Shown here one piece after another: positions 34,854 through 50,100 of a DNA stretch of 64,000 bases (position 1 is the stretch's first letter; each line of letters begins with the position of its first letter). The notes under the pieces were generated by a model. That model was given only the letters and a program-made list of their open reading frames with translations, was not told the DNA's origin and did not search any database. The stretch comes from Vicia villosa. Lineage: Eukaryota; Streptophyta; Magnoliopsida; Fabales; Fabaceae. The position numbers and the translations under genes are program-made. The DNA lies in NCBI RefSeq assembly GCF_029867415.1, contig NW_026705458.1, forward strand, positions 186,001 through 250,000, given 5' to 3'.

Positions 34854-37800
34854 ATGAGGTACTTTTGCTTTGATCTTTTGATTCTTACATGGCTTTTATT
34901 GTTCATCTCAAATAGTGATGAGTTAGAACAAGATCAAAGCCAAGCTTTGTTACAATTAAGAATGTTTTTGGAGTATCCTTCTTCATTACAAATTATGGAA
35001 AATTACAATGTTGATTTTTGTTATCTTCCTTTATCTTCAAATTTGAGCATTAAATGTGAAGATAATTCAATAATTGAGCTCAAAATTTTTGGTGATAAAT
35101 CATTGAAACCCTCCTCAAGTTTCAATGGATTTGCAATTCCAAATCAAACACTATCCATGAATTTCTCAATTGATTCATTTTTCACCACATTGACAAAGTT
35201 GAAAACCCTAAAGGTTCTTACTTTGGTTTCATTAGGGATTTGGGGGAAACTTCCTAATAAGATTGATTCTCTTAGTTTGCTTCAAGTTTTGGATTTGAGT
35301 TCAAATTTCCTATTTGGTTCCATTCCACCAAAAGTCTCAACAATGGTGAATCTTCAATCACTAACACTTGATGAAAATTATTTCAACACCACTTTGCCTA
35401 ATTGGTTTGATTCTTTGCTTAACCTAACTTTCTTGAGTTTGAAGAAAAATCACTTCAAGGGTTCATTTCCATTTTCGCTATGCAAAATCAAGAAACTCGA
35501 AGTTATTTCTTTGTCACAAAACGAACTATCGGGGGAATTGCCTAGTTTCGATTCTCTTAATGGTTTGCATGTTTTGGATTTGAGAGAAAACCGTTTCGAA
35601 TTTGACCTACCGCGTCTGCCGAAATCCGTGGTCACGGTTTTGTTTAGCAATAACTCATTTTCGGGAGAGATTCCTAAGAAATTTGGCGAATTGAATCATC
35701 TTCAACATTTAGATCTTTCGTCAAATCGTCTTGAGGGCACGCCGCCTTCGACATTGTTCTCTCTGTCGAATTTAAGTTACTTGAGTCTAGCAAACAATGT
35801 GCTAAGTGGTGAGTTTTCTGATAAACTTGATTGTGGTGGAAAACTCGGTTATGTCGATATTTCTAGCAACAAGTTAAGTGGTTTACTTCCTTCGTGTTTG
35901 GCGAATAGTTCAGATGGTAGAGTTGTTAGATATGGTAGAAACTGTTTATCTGTTGAGGCTCAGAATCAGCAGAGAGGTTCTTATTGTAAGGATTTCGGTT
36001 CGAGATGGGAGAAATTCAAGATATTGAAAGTGGTTGCAATAGTGGCTATTGTTGTTGGATTTGTTCTTGTGGTTTTGGTTTTTGGAGTTTTGGTGTGTAA
36101 AAAATGTCATTTGATGAAGAAAAGTAGAAAGGAAGTGCTGGTAAAGACTGTTCAAGATAAATCCGCAACTGGCGTTTCATCGGAAGTTCTTGCAAATGCA
36201 AGTAAGTATATAAGTTACTTAAGCATTAGTGTTTTTTCTGTTTGTTTTAAGTTGTGGTTGCGGTTGGGTCAGTCTTTTTTTTGCAAGAGACCTGTTTGGA
36301 TTGACTTGTTTGAACTTATCTACTTGTATAAACGTGAAAATGTTTGAAAGATCGTACGAAAACAATTTATAACATGTCTATAAGTTGTTTTCAGCTTATT
36401 TTCATAAGCTCACTAGCATCAGAGCCGTCTCAAGTTTTTAGAGGTTCTGCATAGATTAGTCACTGTTTAACCGTGACAAAACAAATAAATGCTCTATTTA
36501 ACCACCATGACAAATTCTGGGTCCTGTGCGGTAGTCCGCCTTACACGCCCTCAAAGACGGGCCTGCCTAGAATAGCTTATGAAAACAGCTTATATGAAAA
36601 CAACTAGTCTTATATGAGCATGTATATGATAAACGTTTATTCTTTCAGGATTTATTTCTCAAGCAGTGAAGCTAGGGACACAAACTAGTCCAATCTGCAG
36701 ACAATTTTCTATCCAAGAGTTGAAGGAAGCTACCAAAAACTTTAGTTTGTTAACTTGTATTGGTGATGGCTCCATAGGAAAGGTACCTTAAGTTCAAGGG
36801 AAGATTCATAGGGAAAATTTATCAAACTTATTTTGTATGTTCATTATAAGTGTTTTTCATTTCAGCTGCATAAAGGTAAACTAGAGAATGGAGCTTATGT
36901 GGTGATAAGATCATTTGTTCTGTCAAAGAAATGTTCAATTCAAAATCTTAAAGCTAAGTTGGATTTACTCTCAAAGCTTGAACATCCAAATTTGGTTAGT
37001 CTTTTGGGTCATTGTATTGATGGTGGCGAACAAGATGATTCGAGCACACAAAAACTTCATCTTGTATATGAATATGTGCCAAACGGAGATTATCATACTC
37101 GTCTATCAGGTTAGTATATGACATATAGCGGATCAGTGTTTATGTAGTCTCTGAGTGTACCAAAATTACTAAAACATCATCGAGTGTATAGAAGACACAA
37201 TTCGAGGATGTTTTTGTGATTTTGGTTAAATCAGGTACTATAGCGATAACCGATACTATCCGACACATTCTAGCTGAAATTTTCTAATGTTTCTTCATAC
37301 AAAAATGCAGAATATTCTGCAGAAAAAGCACTTAAGTGGCCTGATAGACTAGCGATTTTGATTGGAGTTGCAAAGGCAGTTCATTTCTTACATACCGGTG
37401 TTATACCGGGATGTTTTAGCAACGAGTTAAAAACAAAGAATGTGTTACTTGATGAACACTGCATTCCTAAACTAAGTGACTATGGTATGTCCATTATCAG
37501 TGAAGATATTGAAAAGTTTGAGGTATGTTTTAATCAATTAATCAATGTTGCTTTTTAATTTTTGATTTATCATGATCTAATATGATTTTGATCATTGAGT
37601 GACTATGTTTGTGTGCAGACAAAGAGTGAGAAGAAGTCAAAATCATGGTATGATACTAGATTTTCCTTAATCCTTCATATACCATTGCCTGTCGAATATT
37701 AGACACATACACATTTTCAATCTGAAGTGTCAGTTGCTTTAACTGATCGAGTAACTTTTTTGCAGTCAAAGGACAAAGGATAACGATGTTTACAATTTCG

Positions 37801-38211
37801 GGTTCATATTGTTGGAATCACTTGTTGGACCCATTACATGCGACAAAGGTGAAACATATTTCCTAAATGAAAAGGTTAGTAAAAAATTTGAGAAAAAAAT
37901 CTCTCTACACTATATATGAATATGGTGATGAGTTTTTGGTATCGAATTTTGTTTTGAATCTTACTCGTTTTACATGAACATGTTGTGAATGATAGGCATC
38001 TTTTGGAAGTGAAGATGGAAGAAGAAAGATTGTGGATCCAATAGTGTTAACAACATGTTGTCAAGAATCACTATCAATTGCAATATCTATAACAACCAAA
38101 TGTATATCTCAAGAATCTTCATCTCGTCCTTCTTTTGAGGATGTTCTATGGAATTTACAGTATGCAGCTCAAGTTCAAGCCACAGCAGATGCAGATCAAA
38201 AATCAGATTAA
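34854..38211 (+). CDS. Probable inactive LRR receptor-like protein kinase (At3g03770/At1g14390 type)
   Basis: Seven exons with GT-AG introns can be read: 34854-36201, 36649-36782, 36866-37109, 37311-37522, 37619-37647, 37766-37874 and 37996-38211, giving 763 residues. The start is the ATG before RYFCFDLLILTWLLLFISNS, a good signal peptide; an upstream GTG is not used. About ten leucine-rich repeats follow (residues about 100-370, e.g. LQVLDLSSNFLFGSIP), then one membrane span (about 390-415) and a cytoplasmic kinase-like domain. Kinase residues are lost: the ATP-binding Lys is Arg in VVIRSF, the HRD loop reads IPGCFSNELKTKNVLL, and DFG reads SDYG. The C-terminus keeps RPSFEDVLWNLQYAAQVQ. The layout and sequence match Arabidopsis LRR-VI pseudokinases. 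It probably works as a plasma-membrane scaffold or co-receptor; the ligand is unknown. Confidence 0.93.
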
Positions 38212-39229
<1,018 letters not shown>

Positions 39230-42178
39230 TACCCCTTTGCTACAAGAAGAATCTTGAACTTTTTGTCTTTTTTTTGTTACTAGTGATTTTTTCTTGAGCA
39301 CCCACTAACAACCGATGACCTTTTTCCCCTTAGAAAGCTTAACAATATATTTGATTTTTATTCAAGGACTCCACCTTTTCTCCACCATTACACCCACCCA
39401 CTTATATTTCTCCTGGATAGCTATAGCTTCTCGAAAGGTAGAAGGGTCTTCAGAACTAGTAAGAAATGCATAGGCGCCCAAGTCTTCATACCCATATCTT
39501 TCTGGTGGCTTGGTTGTATAATTCTCTCTATCACATACAAGAATATAATTATGTACTCCACCTGATACTTTAGGTCTGGGGTCAATTTTAATATCTGAGC
39601 CTAATCCCTCTTTTGGTTAATACATAGCCAATATAATGTTCACTGGTGGCAGATCAACATCCACCTGAATCACCTGTTTGCTGAAACTTTCTCCTTCAAA
39701 TGCCAACACATCTACTGTAATTGAATGTTTCAATAGTATCTGCATATAAAACACAACATCTTTGCAAAATACCACCTTCTTTCTAATCGGGCCCCATAAC
39801 ATGAACCCTTTCTTTCCTTTTGTGTAACCGATGAAGACACGTTTCGTCGACTTGGGATCAAGTTTGAATCAATCTTCATTAGATATAAACACACAATATG
39901 GACACCTAAAACACGCAACTTTTCAAGGTTAATAGGATTACCTGTCTACACCTCCTTTACAACATTTTCCTTCAATGAAGCTCGTGGTGACCTATTGATG
40001 AGATAATTCACCTTGTTAACCGCCTCTGCTCATAAGTCAGTTGATAGTCCATCATTTAACAAGAGTCATATTACCCCTTTAACAAGAGTCATCTTACCCT
40101 TTTAATTAGGGACTCATTCATTTTCTCTGCCCCACCATTTTGTTGCGGTGTCTTACGAATTGAGAAGTGCTTTGAATACCATGTTCTTTATCGAACCTCT
40201 TAAAATTTGAATAAGTGTACTCTTTCCTATTATCCGACTGCAAATATTTGATTTTTCTATCTGTTTGATTCTACCTCTGTCTTCCATAACTTGATTTTGG
40301 TAAAGACTTTAAATTTTTGTTTCAAGGAATACACTTAAAACTTATGAGAAAAATTATATGGAAAAGTCACAAAATACCTAAAACCACCCAGAAGCCTCTT
40401 TGGTATGCCTGTACATGGTATAAAGTTTCCTCTGTTTTGTGCTTTATGGTCTTGAACCAAATACAACACTATTTCCCATGTATACAATACTTGCACAAAT
40501 ACATATTGCTATTACGAGCACCCTTCAATAGATTTATCTTATGAAGTTCCATCATCCCACACTTAGTGAGATGAACCAAACAAATATGCCAGAGTTTGGT
40601 TACATCACTATCAAACTCAATTGATGCAACATCACCTAAAACATTGTTCCCTAACAATTTGTAGATGTTACATATGTTCCTCTCTGCTCTCATCACAATT
40701 AAGGAACCCTTCCTAACCTTATTAACGTCCCTATCTCTATTAGATTTGTAGGAGAAACCATTTGTCTATAGAGTACTTAGGAAATCAAGTTCTTCGTTAA
40801 TTCTAGTAATATACATGATTTATCATCACTTAGATAAATAAATTTAAAATTATCTGACCTGAATGTAGTGAACCATTCCCAGTACTACGTCATGGGGTAA
40901 AAACAAACAAAGTCAAGAATCCACAGATCTGTGCACTTGTTAGACGAGACACATAATAACTCTTATTCACTTTCAGAATCATCGGTTAGAACTATATTTG
41001 CAAAACTAGATGAGCCATACTTTATGCTAGGACAATCCCTTTTTCAATGATTAATCTGTTTACAACTATAACACTCATATGTATTCCGATTCTTGGATTT
41101 AAACCTCTTCTTTCTAGAGTCTACTTTACCCTAGTTTCACCCACGATCTTGACCCCCATTCGCATACAAACCGTCTCCTTGGGTTCATTCATCTACTCTT
41201 TGTCTCCTTTGAGAATGAGACAAAAAGTAACAGTAATCACATCAAAACTGTTAGTGTTTTTTGGTAAGTGAGAGTAGTCACTAAGTGGTCATAATAACTT
41301 GGTAATGAGCACAACAAGATAATTACCTTATCTTTGTCATCAATCTTCACCCCAAGTATAACCAGATCGGTGATTATGCTGTTTAAGGCATTGAGATATT
41401 GTTGTAAATCATATCCTTCCTTCATTTTAGACTATATATTCGCTGTTTCACGAAAAATTTGTTCATCATTGTCTTTGACATATACTGACTCTCCAGTTTG
41501 TCTCAAACTTCCTTCAGCGTCGTTAGGTCCAAAGATATGATACATCACCTCATCATAAACACATTGGCGAATTAATCTGCGACATTCTCCTTCATCTATT
41601 TCCAATTGGTATCCTCCATGTCAGTCTATTTCATCTTACACAACATCTTCTATAAACTTTGCTAAGCCATCGTATCCTTAACCCTTTGCCATAATCCAAA
41701 GTTACTTATCCCGTTGAACCTTCACCTTGTCACCTCGAATTTTGCACTATGGTTAATCACCATGTGATACCAACTGTTAGAACATTAACAAATAGAAGAT
41801 TAAAGAGAAACAAAATTAAAAGACAATGAATACATTTAATCTTTGATAACGTTGTTCGGCCAATATATCAAAATCAATTTCAAACTCTGACCTGTTTCAA
41901 ATGTTTAACTTGTTTGTTCCTTTTTCATTTTTTTTCATAATAGAAATCTCAAATTTATTTTTGTATGACATGATCTCATACATTTTTTTTAAAGAAAAAG
42001 GTAATATTGTTGTTATCAAAAACAAAAAAAGAAATAAAAATCTCGTAAAACTAAAACTAGAAAATGAGATGAATACATGTGAATATGTGATTAAGCATTG
42101 TTACGTAGAAACGACGCAGGTTATGGTTGCGTAGTCTTCACGCGCGGTTTTATCTGCATGTTGAGTAGAGTAACTAAC
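39230..42178 (-). mobile_element. Degraded Ty1/copia retrotransposon, truncated
   Basis: Read on the minus strand, the order is gag, GAG-pre-integrase, integrase end, then the start of reverse transcriptase. Gag: 41425-41237, LYNALNSII-like and VKIDDKDKVIILLCSLPSYY. Pre-integrase: 40696-40469, KLWHICLVHLTKCGMMELHK with a Cys-x2-Cys end. Integrase C-terminus: around 39850-39720, GYTKGKKGFMLWGPIRKKVV. The junction to reverse transcriptase is near 39540-39370, with TFREAIAIQEKYKW. Frameshifts and stops break every part. A candidate primer-site remnant (TTGGTATCACATGG on the minus strand) ends at 41777, and an LTR may cover 41778-42178 (TGTTAG...TAACA on the plus strand). The reverse transcriptase body and 3' LTR are missing. 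Confidence 0.8.
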
Positions 42179-43131
42179 ACCAATAATGTTTTGTATTCCT
42201 TCAACACCCTCTTACAAAATTCATTATTTAAAGCAGAAACTTAAAGTACTGAGTACTGTTATTATATATTGGGGTAATAAAGTACAAGAAACAAAGTGTA
42301 TGAAACATTTAGTTATATTTAAAAGTGTTAGTTTCAAAGTCATTTTGATATGGCTATCCATCACAATCAACAAGGTGGTTTCTATAGTTATAACACCAAA
42401 CAATTTGCCAAATCAATTATATTTTTCTCCAACTAATCCTACCAACCTTTTTTTTAATAAATCTTACCTTGAAATTCTCTCCTTTATTTTGATACTGCTA
42501 TATTTTCTGTCTCAAAAATTAGTCTATGCATTTACGCACAGAAAAACTGATCGATTCTATTAACTTTAAATATTGTTAATTTGAGTGCCACATTTATTGC
42601 ACCAAATACAAATCCTAGAAAAATTTAATAAGGTGAGTGGTGACTACTGACCACTGACCCTATTTTCAGTTATAGCCATCTTTTGCAGCTTTCTCATTCT
42701 TCCACTTCACCACCCAACACTGCTTTTTCTTGGTAACCTCTCATTGCTTCATTTTTCATGCATTTTCTTTATGTCTTTAATGTTCTTGTAGTATTTTACT
42801 GGATTCTTTCTTGAATTTAGTTCCTTGATATCCTTTTGTTTTTGTTTTTTAGGCTCTATCTCTTAATCACTTTGATGTTATTAGTACATGATATAGTTCC
42901 AACCCTAGAGTAAAGAATTTCTGTGTTAATATTCACTTCAGATGCTTTTTCCTGCTGCATTTTGAGTTCTCATGCTGATTTGGTTTCACACTGCAATCTA
43001 GGCTACTATATCGAGGTTTTAATGTCTACGCGACCACAACGCAACCGCGATTGAGGCACGACCGTGACACTCGATTCAACCAATCAAAGTAGAAGAAATT
43101 CATCAGGTGAGGATCCATCATTTTGGAAGAT
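42179..43131. other. Upstream region of the NT-C2 gene
   Basis: AT-rich promoter and 5' leader region without a coding frame of its own. A TTTTTAGG-like acceptor near 42850 may belong to a leader intron. Confidence 0.4.
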
Positions 43132-46100
43132 ATGGTTTTAGGAATGAGAGGAAAGAACATGAGAGCTAGCAAAGTTCAAATTGATTACCTGATTCATATT
43201 CAAGAGATTAAGCCTTGGCCTCCATCGCAATCTTTAAGATCTCTTGGTTCGGTTTTAATCGAAATGAAGAATGGTTCTGACACATTAGGTTGTAGTAAAC
43301 TAGTATCACCTTCACTTGGTTCAGTTATAGGCGAAGGAAGAATCGAATTCAACGAATCGTTCAGAATTTCGGTGACATTGTTGAGGGATGTATCCATTAG
43401 AGGTGGTGTTTTTGATGTTTTCCAAAAGAATTTCTTGGAATTCAACTTGTTTGAGCCTAGAAAAGATAACAAGATTGTTAAGGGTCAATTATTGGGAAAT
43501 GCTGTTATAGATTTGGCGGATTATGGAGTAATTAAAGAGGGATTAAGCATTAGTACATCTATGAACTGCAAGAGGAGTTACAGAAACAATGATCAACCGG
43601 TTTTGTTGATTAAGATTCAGCCGGTTGAAAAGATCCGTGCTCGTTCGTCTTCGTTGCAGGAAAGATTTTCGAACGAGGTTTTGGATGATAAAAGTAATGG
43701 CGGTGATTCTGTATCAACATTGATGAATGAAGAATATGCCGAGGAAGCTGAGATTGCTTATTTTACTGATGATGATGATGATGTTTCTTCGCGTTCTTCT
43801 GTTGCGGGAGCTTCTACTTCCTTTGAACTTATGAATGAATCGAACGGATTGATCAGAAAGACTAAAATGGTGCAACAGGATGCATACAAGAAGATGGAAA
43901 GTTCATCTCGCATGTTGTCGTCAACGGATGCATCGTTGTCAACTGAAAAAGGTACTACTTCACCATCAGTTTGTGAAAGTTTAGACGAAAATTCAAGGAT
44001 CGAAAGAAGAAGCAACGATCATGAAAAGTTCGATGAGAATTTTCATGACAAGGTTACTCATTGTAGAAATATAGTTGAAGATGTTCAAAGAATAAGTAGC
44101 AAAAGAGATGCTAAGATTATTCCAAAGGAAGCAAAAAATGGTAATTTAGAAGGTAAAATCGATTACTTGAAAAAGAAGGTAAAGAATCTTGAAGGAGAGC
44201 TAAGAGAAGCTGCGGCTATTGAAGCTTCTTTATATTCAGTTGTTGCTGAGCATGGAAACTCCACGAGCAAGGTTCATGCCCCGGCTCGGCGTCTTTCGAG
44301 GCTTTATCTTCATGCTTGTAGAGAAAAGCTTCAAGGAAGAATGTATGGTGCAGCGAAAAGTTCTGTTTCAGGATTAGTACTTGTTTCCAAAGCATGTGGA
44401 AATGATGTTCCAAGGTACATTTAATTCATTTTCATACTTTAACTAACTGAGAAACATAACATAATATAGATCAAAATTTTCCCTTACAATTTCGTTGTTT
44501 CTAAAAACGTATTCGTCTGGTTATAGGTTGACATTTTGGTTATCGAATACTATAGTGTTGAGAACAATTATAAGTCGAAACTCGAAGGAATTATTTTTAT
44601 CGAATCATGGTGGTTCCGATAGGAGAAGAAAAACCGAGGGAAATGGAAATGGGAAGATAGCCTCCTCCTCACAAAGGTGGAAAGGAGGAAAAAATGAAAG
44701 TACAAAAGCATTAGGGTATGAATGTTTCGGTAATTGGGATAATCCTCATGTATTCATTTCAGCATTGGAAGAAGTTGAAGCTTGGATCTTCTCTCGCATA
44801 GTAGAATCTATATGGTGGCAGGTAAAGCCTTACTCTTATCTCGGACCGGAACGTAGACATGTAGTAGCCGTAGTATGAAATACTGACATGAACATCCGAC
44901 ATGATATTGACACGTGTCAGACATGAGACATACATTGGCACCTAACATGAATTTATCATTCTTTGTCTATATGTAGACTCTAACTCCACATATGCAACAT
45001 GTCGATACAAATATAACCAACAAGGAAGTAGCTTCTGCCTCAAGGAAAAACCATCGAACGACATCGAGTTCATGCGATCATGATAAGAGTAACTTGTCAA
45101 TAGATATTTGGAAGAATGCTTTTAAGGAAACATTTGAAAGGCTCTGTCCTATTAGAGCTGGAGGACATGAGTGTGGCTGTTTACCTATGCTTCCGAAATT
45201 GGTCAGTTTTATATGATTGCTTGTTTCACAAGTCACTACCTATATTAATTCATATTGCTTATAAGCTCATTACTTCAGTCAATGGAATCTCATTTTTTTT
45301 TCTTCCATCTAGATAATGGAGCAATGTGCGGCAAGATTAGACGTGGCTATGTTCAATGCTATTTTGCGCGAGTCGGGTGATGAAATACCAACTGATCCTG
45401 TCTCTGATGCTATAAGTGATCCTAAGGTTCTTCCTATTCCACCCGGAAAATCAAGCTTTGGAGCTGGTGCTCAGCTGAAAACTGCGGTACACTTCTCAAT
45501 AACTTTTTATGTGAATTTCATATCATGCCATCCACTCATGAATGAATCTGATTTCAATTCATTCATATAAGTCGATTTTATAAGAATGAGTTAAACCTAA
45601 TATGACATATGCGAATAATAGCGCACAATTAAGACATTTATCCAAACATGACTTAAATTAATTTTTGTGTAATCAATTTTTATTTTCAGATTGGGAACTG
45701 GTCTAGATGGTTGAGTGATCTATATGGCATGAATGAAGAGGATTCAATTGAAAATAAAGATGATTCTAATAACAATGAGCAGAAGCATGATTATTTCACT
45801 CTTCTTAATTCACTAAGTGACCTTCTAATGCTTCCTAAAGATATGCTATTAAGTGCATCCATTAGAAATGAGGTATATATATGCTAATGATATTGTTGAA
45901 CTTACACTAATTTGTAGTTTTAAATTGCGGATGTGGCCGTAGTTATGTTGTGAATCTCTATAATGCAACAAAATGCGGTCAAAATTCTGGTTGCCATGCC
46001 GTTGTGGAGACTTCAAAATCTACAATGTTGCGGGCCATGGAAGTTGCAGATTGCAATTTAAAATCATGCTTTAGTTGCCTAAGTTACTTCTCTTCACTTT

Positions 46101-46823
46101 TCATGCTAAAAGGTTTCTTGTTTGTGAAGGTATGCCCCATGTTTAGTGCACCACTTATCAAGAAGATTCTTGATAATTTTTTCCCAGATGAGTTTTGCCC
46201 TGATCCGATGCCTATACATGTTCTTGAAGCTCTAGACTTAGAGGTAGATATTCAATTTTTATTTGATTTTTTCTAGTCTATAGGATTACATAGCACTAAA
46301 ACTTCAGATTATGTGATTATAGCTAAATATTTCATTTTTCTAAATTATTACTGATATCCGCGTGTCAGTACTTGATGGATAATCACCTATGCAGTTCTTT
46401 GATAAACAACGTTAAAATGATTATGTGCTAAAACTCCATCAAAATTAACTTGTGATCTCAAAGTTTTGTGTTGACATGAAACAGAATGAAATGGAACATG
46501 GAAAGGAGTTAGATAACAACTTCACATGCAGTGCAGCTCCAATTTCCTATTCACCTCCGAATGTAACTTCTGTCGCAAGCATTCTAGGAGAGATTGGAAG
46601 CAAATCTCAGCTAAGAAGAAACAAATCTTCTGTTGTTAGGAAGTCATACACAAGTGACGACGAGCTCAATGAATTAAAGTCTCCATTATCTTCAATACTC
46701 TTCTATGATTCTTCGTCGTCGCCAGAGGTTTTGGCAAAATCAAATTTGAAGTCGAAGGCAATATGCAGCGAATCTCCGGTTAGATATGATCTCCTTAGAG
46801 ATGTGTGGATGAGTAGCAATTAG
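43132..46823 (+). CDS. NT-C2 (EEIG1/EHBP1-type) domain protein
   Basis: Seven exons with GT-AG introns and consistent phases can be read: 43132-44414, 44527-44821, 44977-45201, 45313-45486, 45690-45872, 46130-46243 and 46485-46823, giving 870 residues. The first ATG (MVLGMRGKNMRASKVQIDYL) is chosen; an in-frame TTG nine bases earlier is not a usual plant start. Residues about 5-150 form an NT-C2 domain, a C2-like fold expected to bind membranes or partners. A Ser/Asp-rich stretch follows (FTDDDDDVSSRSS) and then a coiled coil (KIDYLKKKVKNLEGELREAA). The conserved block SLYSVVAEHGNSTSKVHAPA with LTFWLSNTIVLR, and the later LCPIRAGGHECGCLPMLPKL and PDEFCPDPMP, give it the C-terminal architecture of plant NT-C2 proteins with a dilute-like part. 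The biochemical role is not established. The family resembles PMI1 only in the NT-C2 domain. Confidence 0.92.
45885..46075. mobile_element. Small MITE-like relic in intron 5 of the NT-C2 gene
   Basis: TTTTAAATTGCGGATG near 45918 is roughly inverted at GCAATTTAAAATCATG near 46053-46070, with a GC-richer centre than the intron around it. Related motifs lie upstream of the receptor-like gene at 34766-34800. No clear target duplication. Confidence 0.45.
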
Positions 46824-47122
46824 TCTTCTTGTAGAAGCTTGAATAATATTTACACTTCCAAAGTGTGGATCGTGTGCAAAAAGTATAAGTATATAGACAA
46901 CCAAAATTTAAGTACGTTGTGATTTTAATCTACTAAAATTTTAAAGGTTGATATCATCTTATGCACTAGACAAGTAGAATGTATAGAAAGCTATTTTCAC
47001 TCTTTTATCACTCTATCTAGATATAATTGATCGAATAGTTCTTTTACAACAAAAACGATGTAATTTATAGTTTTCACATAATATTGATATTGAAGAAAAC
47101 AACCATAAATTCGTTGATTTTG

Positions 47123-47124
<2 letters not shown>

Positions 47125-47194
<70 letters not shown>
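47125..47194. repeat. (AT)n microsatellite
   Basis: About 70 bp of AT dinucleotides downstream of the NT-C2 gene. Confidence 0.96.
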
Positions 47195-47197
<3 letters not shown>

Positions 47198-50100
47198 TAG
47201 TCAGTAACTATAAATGAAAGATGAGGTGGTAAAGTTGTGTCTCGATGCGCTGGGCCTGGAGCAATACTTATGATGCGACGAATATGGGTGGACCTATAAA
47301 GTTAGCACTCTATGCTTAAGTTAGTGAGAGAAATCAAAAGTAATGTGTGAGTGAGAATGAATTTGTACAATTGAAATCGTTCACATGTGATGCGGCGTGC
47401 TGTATGGACATCCGTCTGATTGAATTAGATGATGATTGTACGCTGAATGGTGTCTGCTTTTGGCAAAGTGAGGGCCTGCCAGTTCTGTGTGCCTTTTAGC
47501 TCGAGGTTTGCTATTGGGTCTTTTCCTATGGACCTTACAAATGACCCAAAACAAATTCCTCCCAAGCCCTTATTCCTTTTCCCTAGTACGAGGATTTTGC
47601 CATGTGCATCTTTAGACCGACTATTAACAGAAGTAAGTGAAGAGTCCTGATGGGATGTCATAAGCATTGGGAACAAATGCATTAAATATTTTTATCTTGA
47701 TCAACGATGTTTCACAAGGAGGCACCGAGACATGTCCCTATGTATGACGACAATGACACCCTCTTTTTCTTAGGATACTTAAGTACTCTAAACAATCCAC
47801 AATAAAATCTTGATCGTTTGTGGCGTGGTCTACGCTTCCCAATGTCACAGACCGCATTGTCCATTGCTATTGAAATGCACACAAGAAGTTATTGAATTGC
47901 TATTCTTCTCTTTTTTTTTTACTTGTGGATTTGAAAAATTCTTTTTCCTCCTCGTATGCTATTTCTTCCAATGTTTCTAGCTTTCTTGCTTCGCTCGCTC
48001 CCTTTCCTCTAGTGTGTGAGTCCTCAAATTGATCTCTTTTAAGGTAACATCCAAATCTCTCTTTCTTTTAAACTTCCTTTCTCTATTAGGATTTCTGGAG
48101 AAAATGGTCATTAGGTTTAGCACAGGAAATTGTCGTTGATGGTGGCTTATTAGGTGGTTGTGTGTGATTTAGACTTAGATTTAAACTTTCACCGTGTTGC
48201 TATTTATGTTCATTTATTATGTATGCTTATAAAATATGTTATAATTGAGGATCTCTGACCCGACATTCGGAAGGAAATACGGGATAACTCATCGATGTGG
48301 ATGGACTAAGAGACACTAGATACTATATCTGCCTTTGCTCGTGAGGGAGATTTAGACCATGTCTTCACACCGATGGGACCTTATGAAGATTGAGGGTCAT
48401 TCCCTCTAAATAAAACAACAGAATATGCAATAAATATGACGCGTACATCGTTCCCAGTCACGGATGTATATTCTTCTTGATAGGGTTTTGCCACCCCTTC
48501 AATGATTTCAAGGTCGGCGTGCTCAATCATTTATTAATCATCGGTTCGCAGTTGCATCCAATGAGCCGGGCTTACATCAAATTATTCAGGTATTGATTTG
48601 AATATAATAATAATGTGCCAAACACGCCGCACTTCTTACATCTCTTTAAAGCCCAATGTAACTCTACTGACTCGGCACGAAGCCAATGTTTGATGTTTCT
48701 CGAGCAATGTACCAAGATGTTTGAGGTCTACTTGGAGAGGGTCACATATTTTAAAGATCTCTACTTCTTGTTTACTCCCTTCAACAAGGTGGCCCATGCT
48801 AATATACGGATCATAGATCTTGGGCTGCCTTACCATTATTCAGACATGTTCTCCAAGTTGTGGCGTCAAAGTCATTTCTTGGTAGATTTTGGATCTTACA
48901 TTTGCAAAAATGGATGATTTGTCTCAAGAGGGGATATTCCTAAAACGAAAAATGGTGTTTTTATTAGAAGGTTGAGACTTCTTTAAAGGTGTTTCCGTTC
49001 CCAATGCGGCATCGAGGAAACAAGGGAAGCAGTACATAAAGATGTGTTTTCCCGTGGATACAAACTCTAAAGAGGCTAGAAAGATTATTTTTGGTAAGTA
49101 ACACGGGGGACCAATTTTCATTAAATGGTCCTTTGGTGTTTTAATTTCTAACTTTTCTATTATTGGCTTGGATAAAATGAAATTTTATAAAACTATGCAA
49201 CAAATGAAAAAGACGCCTTAGGTCATACCTCTCTTGATAAGCAAGGAAACGAGGGGAGGTTGGGGTGGTTTTAAGTATTACTAACACTGTCCCACCTCCC
49301 TATACAACCTCGTCCCCACCCTCAAACTCATAAATGGGTAACAATTAACCATCCACCCCGCCCCCAACGGGAAATAGGTTTCCCCGTCACGCCTCACCCC
49401 ACCCAAAGATGGACAGCACCCAACTCCATCTTACAAACCATCTACACTCGACTTAGTCAAAGTATTTTATAGAGTATAGTGAAACTCTTCTCGTGATAGA
49501 TAACACAACGTCCAAACCACATTCAAGAAACGATTCGTACATCTGTTACAAACAACAAACTTCACATAAAACATTAGATACCCTAATGTACCACTAGTCT
49601 CCCTAAAAAATTTAATCTTTAGAGATGAAGGTCCACAACATTGAATTAGGACTAAGGTTAAAGATGATGGACAATGCCAAAAGAATCTCACACACTTACT
49701 CTAAAATTCCCAAGAACCAAATTATAGGAGGTTACTCACAAGGTATCAACAAGGAATTAGGTGTTGCTGAATGAAGAACATGCACAAAGGTTTCTTTCAA
49801 GTTTCTTGGTAAAATGGGTTTTGGTTCGATGATGGTTATCATTAGCTTGATCAAAATTGAATCATTACATGATTGATCAATTGAGTTTCTATGGTTTCTC
49901 TCAACAATAAACTACATAAAACAAAGTGTAACAAAATGGAGATGTAATTGGACATGGATTACATTCAAGAAGTTTTTCTTCAAAAAAGAGAAAGATACAA
50001 GAGTTCTAGGGATATGTACACTAGAGAAGAAAAGACAAATTGACATTTTGTCTTACAAAAGTTCCATCTTTCTTTCATTATGAAAACGTTCATAATGAGA

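Noticed and set aside
36202..36347. Read-through C-terminus of exon 1 in the receptor-like gene
   Set aside because: A GTAAGT donor at 36202 and continued homology at 36649 show this is intron.
48615..48917. 100-residue protein
   Set aside because: Only a vague resemblance to transposon-type hypothetical proteins; no motif or neighbouring exon supports a gene.
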